From the NCBI GenBank assembly GCA_037367405.1, contig JAZKJV010002627.1:62001-126000 (forward strand): a stretch of 64,000 nucleotides of DNA, written 5' to 3'. Position numbers and translations under genes: made by a program. Positions 1 to 9,809 of this stretch are shown one piece after another. This DNA comes from Ottelia alismoides. Taxonomy: Eukaryota > Streptophyta > Magnoliopsida > Alismatales > Hydrocharitaceae. The notes under the pieces are model-generated. The model was not told the DNA's origin. It saw only the letters and a program-made list of their open reading frames with translations, and made no database searches. The stretch's first letter is position 1. Every line of letters begins with the position of its first letter.

Positions 1-1125
1 GCAGAAACTGGAGATCCGGGCACGCATCTGGTTTAATCTCCCCAGAGGATAGAATTTGTGGAGGAAAGCAGATTTTAGTTCCTCCCAGGTGGTGACGACC
101 TTCCCGAGATGATCGACCCAATAAAGGGCCTTGTCTTGAAGGCTGAAAGAGAATGCGGTCATCTTGATCACATCCAGGGGAACTCCGGGGTAGTGAGCGG
201 TGGAGCAGATGCGGTTGAACTTCTTGAGGAAAATATATGGCTCCTCAGTGGTGTTTCCATGAAAAGTGGGAAGCAGGGACAGAAACTGTGGCTTCAGCTC
301 GAAGTGAGCATGCATACGTGGAATCTGAATCCACTCAGTGATGCACCCTGCTCCTGGGTTGTATGTCTGCTTGAGCGTGGGCTTGGGCTGCGGTGGATCC
401 TCTTCTGCTGCATCAAAGTCAGGTCCCACTGAGAACTCATCATTGACTTCCTCGAAATTGGGATCATCCTCCCGTCGGCCGTCTCTTGCATCGGCCCTCC
501 TCCTTAGATCATTCAGCATGTCCTGAAAGGCATTCTGGGCTAAAGCCTGATTGGTCAACTGCTGCTGAATGGCTTGAATGGAAGCCAGCAATTGACTGTT
601 GACCTCACCCTGCGTAGTATATTGTCCTTCTGCCGCATTGTCTTCAGGCTCATGCTGGGGCTGTGGTCCTTTCCCTCTTCCTCCTGCCATCTCAGACTGT
701 ACTTGAATCTCTGACTCTTGATCGGGTTGAAGATCTGCATGACGGAGTAAACCCTGATCAGTATCTTCCTCAGCACCAACTGTTGAGATGAATCTGGGAC
801 CAAGGTCAATCCCAGAATGTTGTGAACGGAGCATATGATATTGACTGAAATCGACCTCCATCCACAAGGGGTTATTTCGGGGATAAGAGTAGTCCCGGTG
901 TATTGAAAGGGGAAGAGCTAGTTCGGGTTGCGAGTCCATCCCGAATAGCGGGTTAATTGGAGAAAGGCAAGTATTGAAAGAGGCGAGAATAGGGGAGTCC
1001 AGAGAGACATCCGCAAGATCCGAATTAACTCTTCGGAGATCACCCCTCTTTATTGGAGACGTCGATGGCACGGAATCGATGTGGGTGTCGGCAAGGTCCC
1101 GACTAAACCATCCGTGTAGCGACAT
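1..1125 (-). CDS. gag: gag (N-terminal part of gag-pol), Athila-like Ty3/gypsy element A1; runs off the left edge
   Basis: An unbroken minus-strand frame of 375 codons runs from an ATG at 1125-1123 to the window edge. The product would be the structural capsid protein that coats element RNA in cytoplasmic particles. Residues 1-270 are acidic and glutamine-rich, including INPLFGMDSQ, EMAGGRGKGPQ and an NPGAGCITEW segment. The retrotransposon_gag core starts near residue 276 with ELKPQFLSLLPTFHGN and continues through DKALYWVDHLGKVVTTWEEL (331-350) and KFYPLGRLNQMRARISSF. Copies A5 and A6 have the same order. I chose this start because it is the first ATG after an in-frame stop near 1210, and A5 has a similar number of residues before its INPLF motif. 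A later ATG at 939 is possible. No zinc knuckle, protease or pol lies inside the window. It is the only gag here without stops or frameshifts. Confidence -1.
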   Translation of the reverse strand, partial: MSLHGWFSRDLADTHIDSVPSTSPIKRGDLRRVNSDLADVSLDSPILASFNTCLSPINPLFGMDSQPELALPLSIHRDYSYPRNNPLWMEVDFSQYHMLRSQHSGIDLGPRFISTVGAEEDTDQGLLRHADLQPDQESEIQVQSEMAGGRGKGPQPQHEPEDNAAEGQYTTQGEVNSQLLASIQAIQQQLTNQALAQNAFQDMLNDLRRRADARDGRREDDPNFEEVNDEFSVGPDFDAAEEDPPQPKPTLKQTYNPGAGCITEWIQIPRMHAHFELKPQFLSLLPTFHGNTTEEPYIFLKKFNRICSTAHYPGVPLDVIKMTAFSFSLQDKALYWVDHLGKVVTTWEELKSAFLHKFYPLGRLNQMRARISSFC

Positions 1126-2921
1126 CTTGCGAAGATCAAGAGGAATGGATGTTGGATGAAGAGCACGAGGGTAACAAGAAATAAAGAGGATTGCAAAACA
1201 GTAGAAGGCTCACAATGAGCAAGGGTCAAATAGAAGGGGAGCAAAATTGCGCAAAGGCGCGATATTTTTGATCTTGACCTAAATGTGATTGGCAATCAAA
1301 CACAAGACAAGGGAGTTCACCAACTCAACGCGTGAAGCCGTGAAGGTTCGGCTGTTATCTTTGTAATTTTTATCTTGATTTCAGGAATTTGTCTTTCAAC
1401 GAGTCCTTAGAGCGCTACGCCTATAGGAGCGAGAGTACTGACGGAAAAGTATTCCCGTACTTGTCCTCCTCCTGTGTAACCTGTAACTTGCGCTTTTTAA
1501 GGTCCTTGTAACCCTTCCTGGATCCCTACTCAGCCAAAGAAATAGAGGGAGGAAGCCGATAGGCGAAACCGATACTTCGGATCTCGCTCGCAACGGAATC
1601 ACCCGTGAGCGTGCAAGATCCTACTCGGACGCAGCCGGTGAGACAGACACCCCCGTGAAGGCGTGGCCTATGCTCGGTACTTCGGACAAGGTCGGCGCTC
1701 ACACAATAGTGAGTCACCACTGGCGACCAAGCCCTACTCGACTACGTACGATAGTAGCGCCAATACTTCGGAAATCCAGGCGATACACAAGGCAGCCACA
1801 AGTTGGGTTTGGGGCTCTAATCCTTACGAACGCTCAACTCACTTGGAAGGAGACCTTCCCATGCAACCTGAAAACAAGTGAGGGTGTTACTCTCCCCAAT
1901 CAATGAGTCCAGTTACCAATTTTTAATTTAGGTCAAAGTTTTCTTAGCAGTCCCTTTTTTAATTTTTTTTTGTGTTATCGCTTCTTTTGAGTAGATTCAA
2001 ACAAGCGCCTAACGATTTTGTATTTTCTTTATCCTAATATGTCCAAAATCAGAGGGAGAAAAGAGTCGGGAAAAACCAATGCAAGTCGGCACCAAGATGG
2101 AAATCTCACCTTTGTGCCTATATGATGAATGCCAAGTGAGAAGACTTACAGTGAATCCCAACTCTCTCCATGCGGGATGCAAGGCAGAAATTTATAAACC
2201 TAATCTATATGCCGGTTATGCAATGCGGAAATCGTCCTAGAACAGGCAACTGCTAGCGTGAAGAACCACAAGCTAGCTAATAATTCCCAATCCGAGTGTC
2301 CGGTCTTGGCTCACCCCTCCTCTGCCCAACACATTTGGAGTAGGAGAAAGCGCTTGTTCGGGTGTGAGCTCGCGGCGCGTGGATTTGGAAGCTACTAGCT
2401 AACTGTTTAATTAGTCTAAGTCCAAATACGAATCTATAGGAGCATGCAAATATAATTAGGTGTTTGGACCTATTCTAATCGAATCAAGCAGACCTAGAAC
2501 TAAGAGCTCAATCCACAAAAGAAAGTGAAAAATGAAAACAAAACCGGAAAATGACAGCGATAAAAACTCGATAAAATCCGCGGTGAGCCCCCGGGTGAAC
2601 AAACACCCGGAAATTAGGCCCGAAGTGTCCAAGTGTCTGAGTCCTGTATTATTACAAATTAATCAACTACTCTCTCTCACAAAAATAAAACAACTCTCTC
2701 TCTCTCTCTAGTCTTCCTGCTCTCTCCTGTCGGCTAGGGTAGAATAGCCGACTCCTCCTCCCAAGGCTGCTCAGGATCCCCTAGGCGATCCTCCTCGGTC
2801 GGCGGTCCCTCGCAAGAAAACAAAGAGATGTCAGACAATTCAAACTAAATAATACACAAAATATAAATAAGCAAAAATGGCTAAGTGACTAGAAAGACCC
2901 AAAGATACTCTACAAGCCGAT
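1126..2921 (-). other. 5' leader (untranslated) of element A1
   Basis: This stretch lies between the PBS and the gag ATG and has no long sense frame. It shares ordered blocks with the leaders of A3, A5, A6 and A7. From the PBS these are a 20-nt hairpin (2591-2610), the block GGGGAGAGTAAC followed by a pyrimidine-rich CAG ending at 1868, the block AGTTGAGCG..AGGATTAGAGCC, and near the ATG a GACCGAACCTTCACGGCTTC..GAGTTGGTGAAC block around 1290-1345. The 1395-1870 part is GC-rich and unlike the other copies. A CT dinucleotide run occurs at 2695-2710. Packaging, dimerisation or translation control is inferred only from position and conservation. Confidence -1.
2591..2610 (-). promoter_or_regulatory. 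Conserved 20-nt leader hairpin, element A1
   Basis: A 7-bp stem, CCGGGTG with CACCCGG, closes a 6-nt loop. It lies about 310 nt downstream of the PBS in element sense and is followed by GGGCTCACCG. A7, A3 and A5 have a hairpin of the same length and place, with paired substitutions in the stem. Confidence -1.
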
Positions 2922-2941
2922 GCTCCTCGGCAACGGCGCCA
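2922..2941 (-). other. Primer-binding site (tRNA-Asp), element A1
   Basis: The minus strand reads TGGCGCCGTTGCCGAGGAGC, which is complementary to the 3' end of plant tRNA-Asp (CCCCGGCAACGGCGCCA) except for one base. It starts two bases inside the LTR end, as expected for the minus-strand priming site. Confidence -1.
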
Positions 2942-2943
2942 TT

Positions 2944-5900
2944 TGAAAAGCGAGAATGCGAGAGCCGCTAAATAGCGGTCCGACAAGTCAGACTCACTGT
3001 CGCTGATGCGACTGCTCAAACTTCCTCGGTCTTCAACAATTAACCCACACAATCAATTAGAGAATGAATAGCAAGGATTAAAATTTATTATACCCTACTA
3101 ACGATGTACAATGGCAAGCAAGTAGGGGTCGAACACAAGGAGCAAAGGTGTAAAGCACGGATAAAAAAAACCGAACCTAGGTCTAACAAGCTACTTAGCC
3201 AATCTAAAATTTTTGTGGGTTTTTAATTTTTATAATTTTTTATTTAATTTTTAATTTTATACTTTTGTATTTTGGTTTCTTGATTTTCTGATTTTTATAT
3301 TTTATATTTTATATTTTTATATTTTCTTTTTCAATATCGGAAATTAAAGACAATGTAAAAAAAGGAGAAAGAGGCAATTATCAAAATAGATAAAAATAAC
3401 CAAAAATTAGTAAATAAAGTCTTTTTAGTCTTTTGATGCTTTTTTACTGTTTTTGGGATTTTTGGGTAATTTTTAGAATGTTTTTGGTATTTTTAATTGT
3501 CAAAATAAAGAAAACAGTGAATAAAGTGCAAGGCTGAAACTAAAATGGAGAAAATGAAATAGCAAACAGTAACAAAAAATCTCCAAACTAATTTTCACTT
3601 AAAGATAATGAAACCAAGAAAATTTAGGAAAAGAAAACACTATTTTTGGATTTTTTAATGATTTTATAAATTTTTATGAAGGTTTTTAGAGTTTTGCAAT
3701 TTTTTGGAGTTTGGTTTTATATTTTTTAATGATTTTTGGCTGGGAGTTAAAACAGACTAAAAGACACAAACTATATTTTTTTGGAATTTTTCTGGAGTGT
3801 TTTTATATTTTTTATGGATTTTATAAGCTAGACAGTGCATAAAATGAGAGTTTTTGATTTTTAATAAATATAAAAATGCAATAATTACGAAAAATAAAAA
3901 TATGGCGTAAATCTACTATGCAACAGGAGGGTAATGCAATTTTTGGGGATTTTTTTGGAGTTTTCTAGATGCGTGCATAAAATACAAGAAACAACAAGAA
4001 ACTACACGTGTGCAGGGGCATTTGTGTAATATGCAATAAGTGCGAGGGCTGGCACGCAATTTTTCCAAAAAGTTCCACACTTGAATAAAAAGTTACAGCA
4101 CTTGTTAGAAATAAACAAAGCCGCAAGGGGCTATATCACAAAATGCCCAAGGCGCGCGTGCCAAGCACGTGCGCCTGGCAGGGCTATAAGAGTAATTATC
4201 GAAATCTGAAGGGCTCAAATACAAAATATGCAAGAACTATATAGCTTCAGATGAGTGTCTAAGTTCTGAATATTAAATAAAATAAATACTGGGTGTAGTG
4301 CGCAAAATACCCAACAGGAGGCGCTGGCGGACGGTGGATGCGCGCCCACTTACGCCACGTGGCGCGCGCACAGGAGGCGATACCCCTTCGCAGGGACGGT
4401 CTTGATTAGATTGGGTTGAGTGCGATCAACGGCTGGAGGACGATCTGATCCGAGGGTAGCTGCTGTCCCTACTCGATCGGACGGTGGTGGCCTGGGGACG
4501 AAGAACAGGGAGGAACTCGCCGTGAAGCGAGTTCCCCTGACCTCGATCTCGGCCCTCCGGCTGTCGATGAGACTTCCACGCGGCCGGCGATGAACCTGGG
4601 GGCTTCCTCGAGGTCGTGGCGCCTTCAAAATGGCCTAATGATGGCCTGTGCTCCACGGTGGAGTTGGTGGAGGATGACGCCCACCAGGTTGGAGGTTGGT
4701 GCCAAAAATGACTCCAAACAGGAGTCTATCGAACTTCTGGAACCTGCAAAGGGAAGATGATTAAGAAGTCAGGGGCAAAATGCCCTGACTTCGTGGAGGT
4801 TGCACTCGGGAATGCTACAGCGTGGAGGGAAGGACGGCGGCCGGCGGAACTCGATGCCGGCCGCGGCTAAACCTCGGGACTCGAGAATCGATGGACGAAA
4901 GGTCTTAAGAAGCGAATTCTATGGAGGGTTAGCAACACAGAACTTCGGAAAACAGAAGAGAAGAAAGGAAAAAGAAACCTCACCCGCGCGTGCAAGGGCG
5001 TTCTCCGGCGAGAACTCCGGCGAGGGGATCGAGCTCGATTCGACGCCGATTCGCCCAGCTGAGAAGCTCTCCGCACTCCTGCTGTCACCAGGAGTCCAGA
5101 CGAGGGTCTAGACAAGGGCTTTTGCGGTGGAAGAGTGATCAAATCCAAATGGGACTTTTTGGGTCTCTTTTGAAAGATGGTGGTCGAGGCACTTTCAACG
5201 AGGTGGACCGAGCGTATCCGCGGTCCAATCCTCGAAAAAACGCATGGGCGTGATAGACCACATGAAGGTCTACGAATCTCGTGAAGAGGCCGACCTCAAA
5301 TGGTGAAAGGATCGCCCTCCAAAAAGCCGCGAAAATCAAGAAAAAGCATTCTGACCCGCTGCAGGAGGAGGCCAGGAAGTTGACCAGTGGGTCAACTTTC
5401 CAGCCACCTGGTTGGTCCACGTGGACCAACCAGGAAAATCCGCAGGAAAAAATACTTATAAATTCTGTTAAAAATAGAAGATGATTTTATTGATTTTTAA
5501 TTATAAAATGAAAAATGTTTATTATTTTATGAATTAATTTAATATGATTTTTAATTATTTTTATGATACATATTTTTACAAGTTTGCATTTATACCCCTA
5601 TAGGTATCTATATCTATATATTTAAGTATTTTATTTTTATTTAGGTATTTTTAATTTATTTTATTTTAGTTTTTATTTTCTAAAATTATAAAATACTTTT
5701 ATATACACAAATATATTTTTATTTTCATTTTCTGATATATTTTATACACTTAATAAAATGAAAGTGTTATTTGTATAGGTATAGCTACATGTATTATACC
5801 TATGTATTATAATATATACAAGTATTTTTATTTGTATTTTATTTATGTTTTTATTCTGATTTTAATGTACATAATTATTATAAGTATTATTTACAACATT

Positions 5901-6593
5901 ATAAAAATATAAAATTATATAAATAATAAACAAATAATAAATTGAATATTTTAATATGTACAAGGTACAAGAGGGGTCCAAAAGTCAACTTTCAAACCGT
6001 AGCTCCGCCAAATGCGAAACCACCGCCATTAATTAGCTTATTTTCTTCTATATACAATTAAAGGTGAGTACGCTGCATTTGGAGTTTCCGTTTGTGAGAT
6101 ACGGGTCTGGGAAGTTGGCATTCTTGATTTTTATTCAGACCATAACTTTTTATCTGTACATTATTTTTCTGTGAAATCAATTTTGTATTTTTCTTTATTA
6201 AATTATCTACAACTTTCATGTACAAAGTTTCTTTATTTGATGAATAAAAAGTGGAACCAAAAATAGGTCCCAAAATGAATAAAGAATGAATAGAATGTAT
6301 AGGTATTTTATCTGTATTTTGGCCCTTATCTCCCCCTACTTTATTCCTTGTCGACCTATTCATCAAGATGCCTAGGTCTCGGGGTTTCGGGTCATAAAAT
6401 ATTTACAATATTTTATTCTTTTTCTTTTCTTTTCTTTATTCTATTATTTTGGCACTAAAAACCGCATTTTATACAATATTTATACACATATACATGAATG
6501 CTAAAATACCTATATTAAGCCTATTTACACGCATTTACTAGGGTTTTTAAGGCCAAAATGATAGAATAAAGATGATGAAACGTGGATTCATCA
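2944..6593 (-). repeat. Complete 5' LTR of element A1 (3650 bp)
   Basis: On the minus strand the LTR starts TGATGAATC and ends TTTTCA just before the PBS. The outer border gattcatca is shared with the A7 LTR border at 55504-55512. The LTR has AT-rich ends and a GC-rich middle (about 4300-5250). It contains a CACGTG G-box at 4356-4361 and a 28-bp palindrome at 5407-5434. A U5 block GGTCGAAC.CAAGGAG near 3130 recurs in the other LTRs. Small open frames in the GC-rich part have no recognisable product and I do not call them genes. The LTR should carry the promoter and polyadenylation signal; I did not find a convincing TATA box. The matching 3' LTR is outside the window. Confidence -1.
5407..5434. 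promoter_or_regulatory. 28-bp perfect palindrome with G-box core in LTR
   Basis: Each half reads CCTGGTTGGTCCAC on its own strand, so the centre is CCACGTGG, a G-box of the kind bound by plant bZIP and bHLH factors. Near-perfect copies lie at 54335-54362 and 63566-63593 in the A7 LTRs. The A3 LTRs keep only a degraded half (TTGGTCCATCTG). Regulatory function is inferred. Confidence -1.
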
Positions 6594-7290
6594 ATGTGGT
6601 CCTTGGCTTTCGAAATTTAGTTGATCGTTTAGTCTTTCTAACCTAAATTACAATAGCTCAAAACTACATTGAGACAAATCGTAAAGATTGGGTACCACAT
6701 TCTAACCTTTTATAATACAGGTACGATATTGAAAACGTGTGTATAGTTCAAAAACTTTTATGCTATTTACCCTTATTAAACTTCTCTTCATTTTCTTACT
6801 TATAAAATCAGGATATATTATTAATAATACTAGGGTATCATGAGCCTTGCTTGTCATATTTTTCGTTGCTTTATCTTGATTCATGAATGTTGTTAATAGG
6901 TGTATCTCTTTTTGAGCTTCCAGGAATGTATGAAACAATCACTTGAAGCATTAAACATAGTCATCACATAAGAGTGCATGTCACATAAAAATTATTAATT
7001 ATTTGTATTGATTGTTCCTCATAAATAAACAAAATGATACCCTTCCATATTTGTATCGAATGCGGGTTTGAAAGCATATAACACTATCAAAATATATATA
7101 ATTTAAAATCATTCTTTGACTTGTCCAAAAAATGTATGTCACATGGCTCTTGCAATTAAGAGTCCAGAAAAAAATATGGATTTTTAGTTTATTAATACTC
7201 AGAACGTTTCTCTTTTTCCACTGTGCAAATTTTAACCATCTTGGAACTTTTCTCTTTTTATACTTGCTTAGAAAAATATATAAAGGTTTG
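6594..7290 (-). pseudogene. Very decayed copia segment, probably integrase C-terminal region (element C1)
   Basis: This 700-bp AT-rich stretch abuts the outer border of the A1 LTR, which probably truncated the older element. On the minus strand a short open segment (6702-6938) includes FISKKMKRSLIRVNSIKVFELYTR. This loosely resembles the copia stretch after the integrase catalytic core, where the DEGIF.GY..NSKAYRVFN.RT motif normally sits. The match is weak and carried by a few spaced residues. No intact protein is present. Collinearity with better-supported fragments at 7300-9710 is the main reason for assigning it to the same element. Confidence -1.
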
Positions 7291-7353
7291 GCCTTTAGTC
7301 CTAAGAAAGAATACCTAAGTGACTCTTAAGAAGTCGACTAAAATTACAAGACA

Positions 7354-7477
7354 AAACCTAAAATCATTCTAGCTTCCTGCTTTGGTATATCAAAAAGATA
7401 AGTACACGAGTTCTAAACCTAAAATCATTTTAGCTTACTGCTTTGATTAGATAACAAGATATAAGTGCGGGAGTTAT
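7354..7477. repeat. Tandem duplication, about 61-bp unit, two copies
   Basis: The block beginning AAACCTAAAATCATT and continuing TAGCTT.CTGCTTTG occurs at 7354 and again at 7415, in direct orientation, with several mismatches between units. It lies in the decayed copia element and has no coding potential. Confidence -1.
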
Positions 7478-7514
7478 AACGGTCTGTGATGGAAACTATG
7501 ATCTTGTTCGTAAA

Positions 7515-7610
7515 AGAGCTCTTGTGAATCTTTTCTAAAGAACATGATTCACAATGAAACTAAGAGCTCTTGTGAATCTTTCCTAAAGAACATGATTTAC
7601 AATGAAACTA
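7515..7610. repeat. Tandem duplication, 48-bp unit, two copies
   Basis: The unit beginning AGAGCTCTTGTGAATCTT spans 7515-7562 and repeats immediately at 7563-7610 with two visible mismatches. This looks like a local slippage or repair duplication within the old copia element. Confidence -1.
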
Positions 7611-7870
7611 TCTTCTAAAGATGTTAGGAGGTAACTCTCTAGTTAGGTTTTTCTTGATTATCATGTTAAGCTACTTGCAGTGAAAATGACATAAAATTTT
7701 GCACCACAAAGAGAAATCATTATTGGCAACTATAGAAATCATAAACATCACACATATCAATTTCTACTATGTATATATTTAAATATTTTCATCTTAAGAG
7801 AAATCCATAATGAGTTTTATCGAGGATTCTAAATCAATCAGAAGAGTATACAACATCAAAATCTTTCAAA

Positions 7871-8579
7871 AAATTTGATTAATACTTGATAAGTTGCGTT
7901 TCCATCTTTTAACTAGAATAACGTTATTAAAAGATGACATGTTTGCTGACTTTGCTAGTTCGGATTATTTTTCTTTGTTATCGTTAATGAATGTTATTAT
8001 TTCTCCTTATGTGTATTCTATCATAGTGAAAAACTCCTTCTTGATCACATGTTTGGAGCTGCATGAACCCATGATCCATCTTTATCTCGAATTGTCCTCC
8101 CACCACAGTAAATGTTGGAAGGGTGATTTTTCTGATTGGCCTTACAATTATTTTTTCCATCTTCTGATATAGCCCACACCCATTTCACGATGTCTATGCT
8201 TTTAGTAACTATAAAACAATTTTGAAGGACATATCTAGGTACTCATCTTTTAAATCCTTCCTTGTCAGATACCTTTATGCTAGTTTGGTTAAGTGGATGA
8301 TGTGTAACGAGTTTCCTTTTTAAACCTAGTCTTTATTTTTAAATATAACTCTTGATTTGGTTTATCTTTCTTTCATTTGCTTGATTTGGTTTATTTAATT
8401 GTTCTATCGTTTGCTGAATTATTTCATAATCTAAAATACTAATATTTGCTTTAAAACTACAAATTTTCTTTTATATTATATGCTTCTCCAAAGTAATTAT
8501 TGTGCAATTTTCTTCAAGATTTTTTATTCTCACTTTTTGTTTCTTCTAAGAATCATTTAAATCATTAAAAGCTTCCAAT
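7871..8579 (-). pseudogene. Decayed copia protease (element C1)
   Basis: Around 7880-8090 the minus strand encodes, with stops ignored, WIMGSCSSKH, then KKEFFTMIEYT.GEIITF.NDNK, then MSSFNNVILVKRWKRNLSSINQ. These align in order with the copia protease run: W.LDSGCSRHMTG, a F....GG.ITFGDN.KG stretch, and the INNVLLV.GLKHNLLSISQL link to the pre-integrase domain. The catalytic Asp of the D-S-G triad has become Met-Gly-Ser, so the enzyme is dead. The spacing suggests a SIRE-like copia lineage, held with moderate confidence. From 8100 to 8579 I recognise no domain. Confidence -1.
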
Positions 8580-9710
8580 AATTTTGAATATGAAGAATTT
8601 ATTATCTAAAGACAAGAACTTACTTCTTGATCTAAATCTGAGTTAGAATAATCATCTGAAGCTTCTTGGAATGCTATCTTCTTGATTCTTTTGAATTTTT
8701 ATTTTAATCTACATATATATTTTTCTTATCCTTGTCGGAATCTTTTTAGGACGAAGGAAACGTTTTCTAATAGTTTTTTTTTGCATTCTTATCATATAAC
8801 ATATTCCTCCTTTCCTTCTTTCATCTTTTTGAAATTTCTTTTGTCGTTTAAGAATTTCTTGAATCTGTTTCTAAGCAAACACGATACTTCATTGTTCTTC
8901 GAGTCAGTCATTTCAACATTAGCCGGGAATGCTAGCTTCTGCATCATGACTTATATTGCAATGAGTTTATGCTCATAGACACTCGTTAGTGAATCTATAG
9001 GTGCTTCTTTAAACTCTTCTTTAATGAAGTTTTTCTGCATAGCTTTTAAGTTATTCATGATTTTTTTAATCTCATATGCATCTCCATGAAGCTTTCTCCG
9101 AGTAGCATCTTAGATGTTTGGTACTTCATGGCCAACGTTGAGATGTTGGACCTTTTAGCTTTCTTGTTTCCTTCCAACATTACTAAGAGAGTTTCCAGAT
9201 TTCGTACATAGTTTTGCACTGAGATACACAATTACATTCTTCTGCATAAAAAGCACATGAATAATATTATGCAGCTTTAGCATTCTTCTCGATTCGTTCA
9301 TCTAATTGTAATTAAAACCGTGTTTATCTTTGGCTGTCTCTTGCTTGACAAAGGGCCTCAATGTTTAATTCCATAGTCAATAATTTATGAGATTTTTACC
9401 CAGCAGACTCTATAAACGTTTTGAAATGCCTCTACGACCTTTTGCACAACGTAATTACTCCATCAACCCTGTAAATTACTCGAAGAACCCCCACGAGCTT
9501 AAAACATACTACTCGGAAGGTTCATGGGGTAAAAGTTGGTAAGTTTACGGGGTCGAGGGGGGAATTAGGCTGTTTCAAAGATTGTGGAGATAATTGACAA
9601 AGTTTATAGGGTCTGTCGGATAAAAATCCCATCATTTATAGACTGTAGACTTGATTTGCTCAGAAAGAATAATTCTTTCCATTAAAATAAGTTAGCTTGG
9701 AGATTTAGAA
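8580..9710 (-). pseudogene. Decayed copia gag (element C1), split by a MITE
   Basis: The gag start is visible at 9660-9710 as PKLTYFNGKNYSFWANQ, matching the N-terminal motif of copia gag proteins (PP.F.G.NY..WK..M). After the MITE at 9389-9630 the frame resumes with VRNLETLLVMLEGNKKAKRSNIS, then LAMKYQTSKMLLGESFMEMH, and then NNLKAMQKNFIKEEFKEAPI. These match the UBN2-type gag core (W..L...HEGT..VK.SRI..L...Y..FKM...ESI..M). Stops and frameshifts occur throughout and no zinc knuckle is seen. Gene order on the minus strand (gag, protease, integrase) is normal for Ty1/copia. Confidence -1.
9389..9630. mobile_element. Non-autonomous Mutator-like MITE, 242 bp
   Basis: The ends form imperfect terminal inverted repeats of about 29 bp, starting GAGATTTTTACCC on the left and GGGATTTTTATCC on the right strand complement, with roughly five mismatches. 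The flanks ATAATTTAT (9380-9388) and ATCATTTAT (9631-9639) match at 8 of 9 positions. A 9-bp target duplication is typical of Mutator elements. There is no open frame. Inside are loose copies of a CCC.(G/T)AAACTT theme. It sits in the gag of copia element C1 and is therefore younger than C1. Confidence -1.
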
Positions 9711-9790
9711 ACCAATGATAGTCCAGGTAGTAATAGGTCTTTGTGCTACTGATTTTCAAACGGCTTGTAGCACTTCATGGCTTTAAACCC

Positions 9791-9802
9791 GATTTGATGC
9801 CA
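9791..9802 (-). other. Decayed primer-binding site of copia element C1
   Basis: The minus strand reads TGGCATCAAATC, the eroded form of TGGTATCAGAGC, which pairs with initiator-Met tRNA. It lies just inside the presumed LTR end (..TTAACA). Both the position relative to the gag start and the sequence fit. Confidence -1.
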
Positions 9803-9809
9803 AATGAAA

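Larger units (their letters stand above)
7291..7870 (-). pseudogene. Decayed copia GAG-pre-integrase and integrase start (element C1)
   Basis: With stops ignored, the minus strand reads NDFSLWCKILCHFH followed by LNMIIKKNLTRELP. This corresponds to the copia pre-integrase motif (LWH.RLGH.... through KNLVRGLP). Further on, SHLGILS.D.RPNLYIFF.ASIKR resembles the integrase stretch SRFTWVLFL.SKDE.F..F. The catalytic Asp and Glu motifs cannot be recognised. Two local tandem duplications at 7354-7477 and 7515-7610 interrupt it. The family is recognisable and function is certainly lost. Confidence -1.

Noticed and set aside
2922..2941. Possible tRNA-Asp gene
   Set aside because: Only the acceptor-end complement is present, at the LTR border. 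This is the primer-binding site, not a tRNA gene.
4350..5484. Several overlapping Arg-rich frames on both strands
   Set aside because: They lie in the GC-rich centre of the A1 LTR, are frame-inconsistent with A7, and match no domain.
8682..8978. 98-codon frame on the plus strand
   Set aside because: It is Phe/Leu/Ser-rich noise opposite the decayed copia gag on the minus strand.
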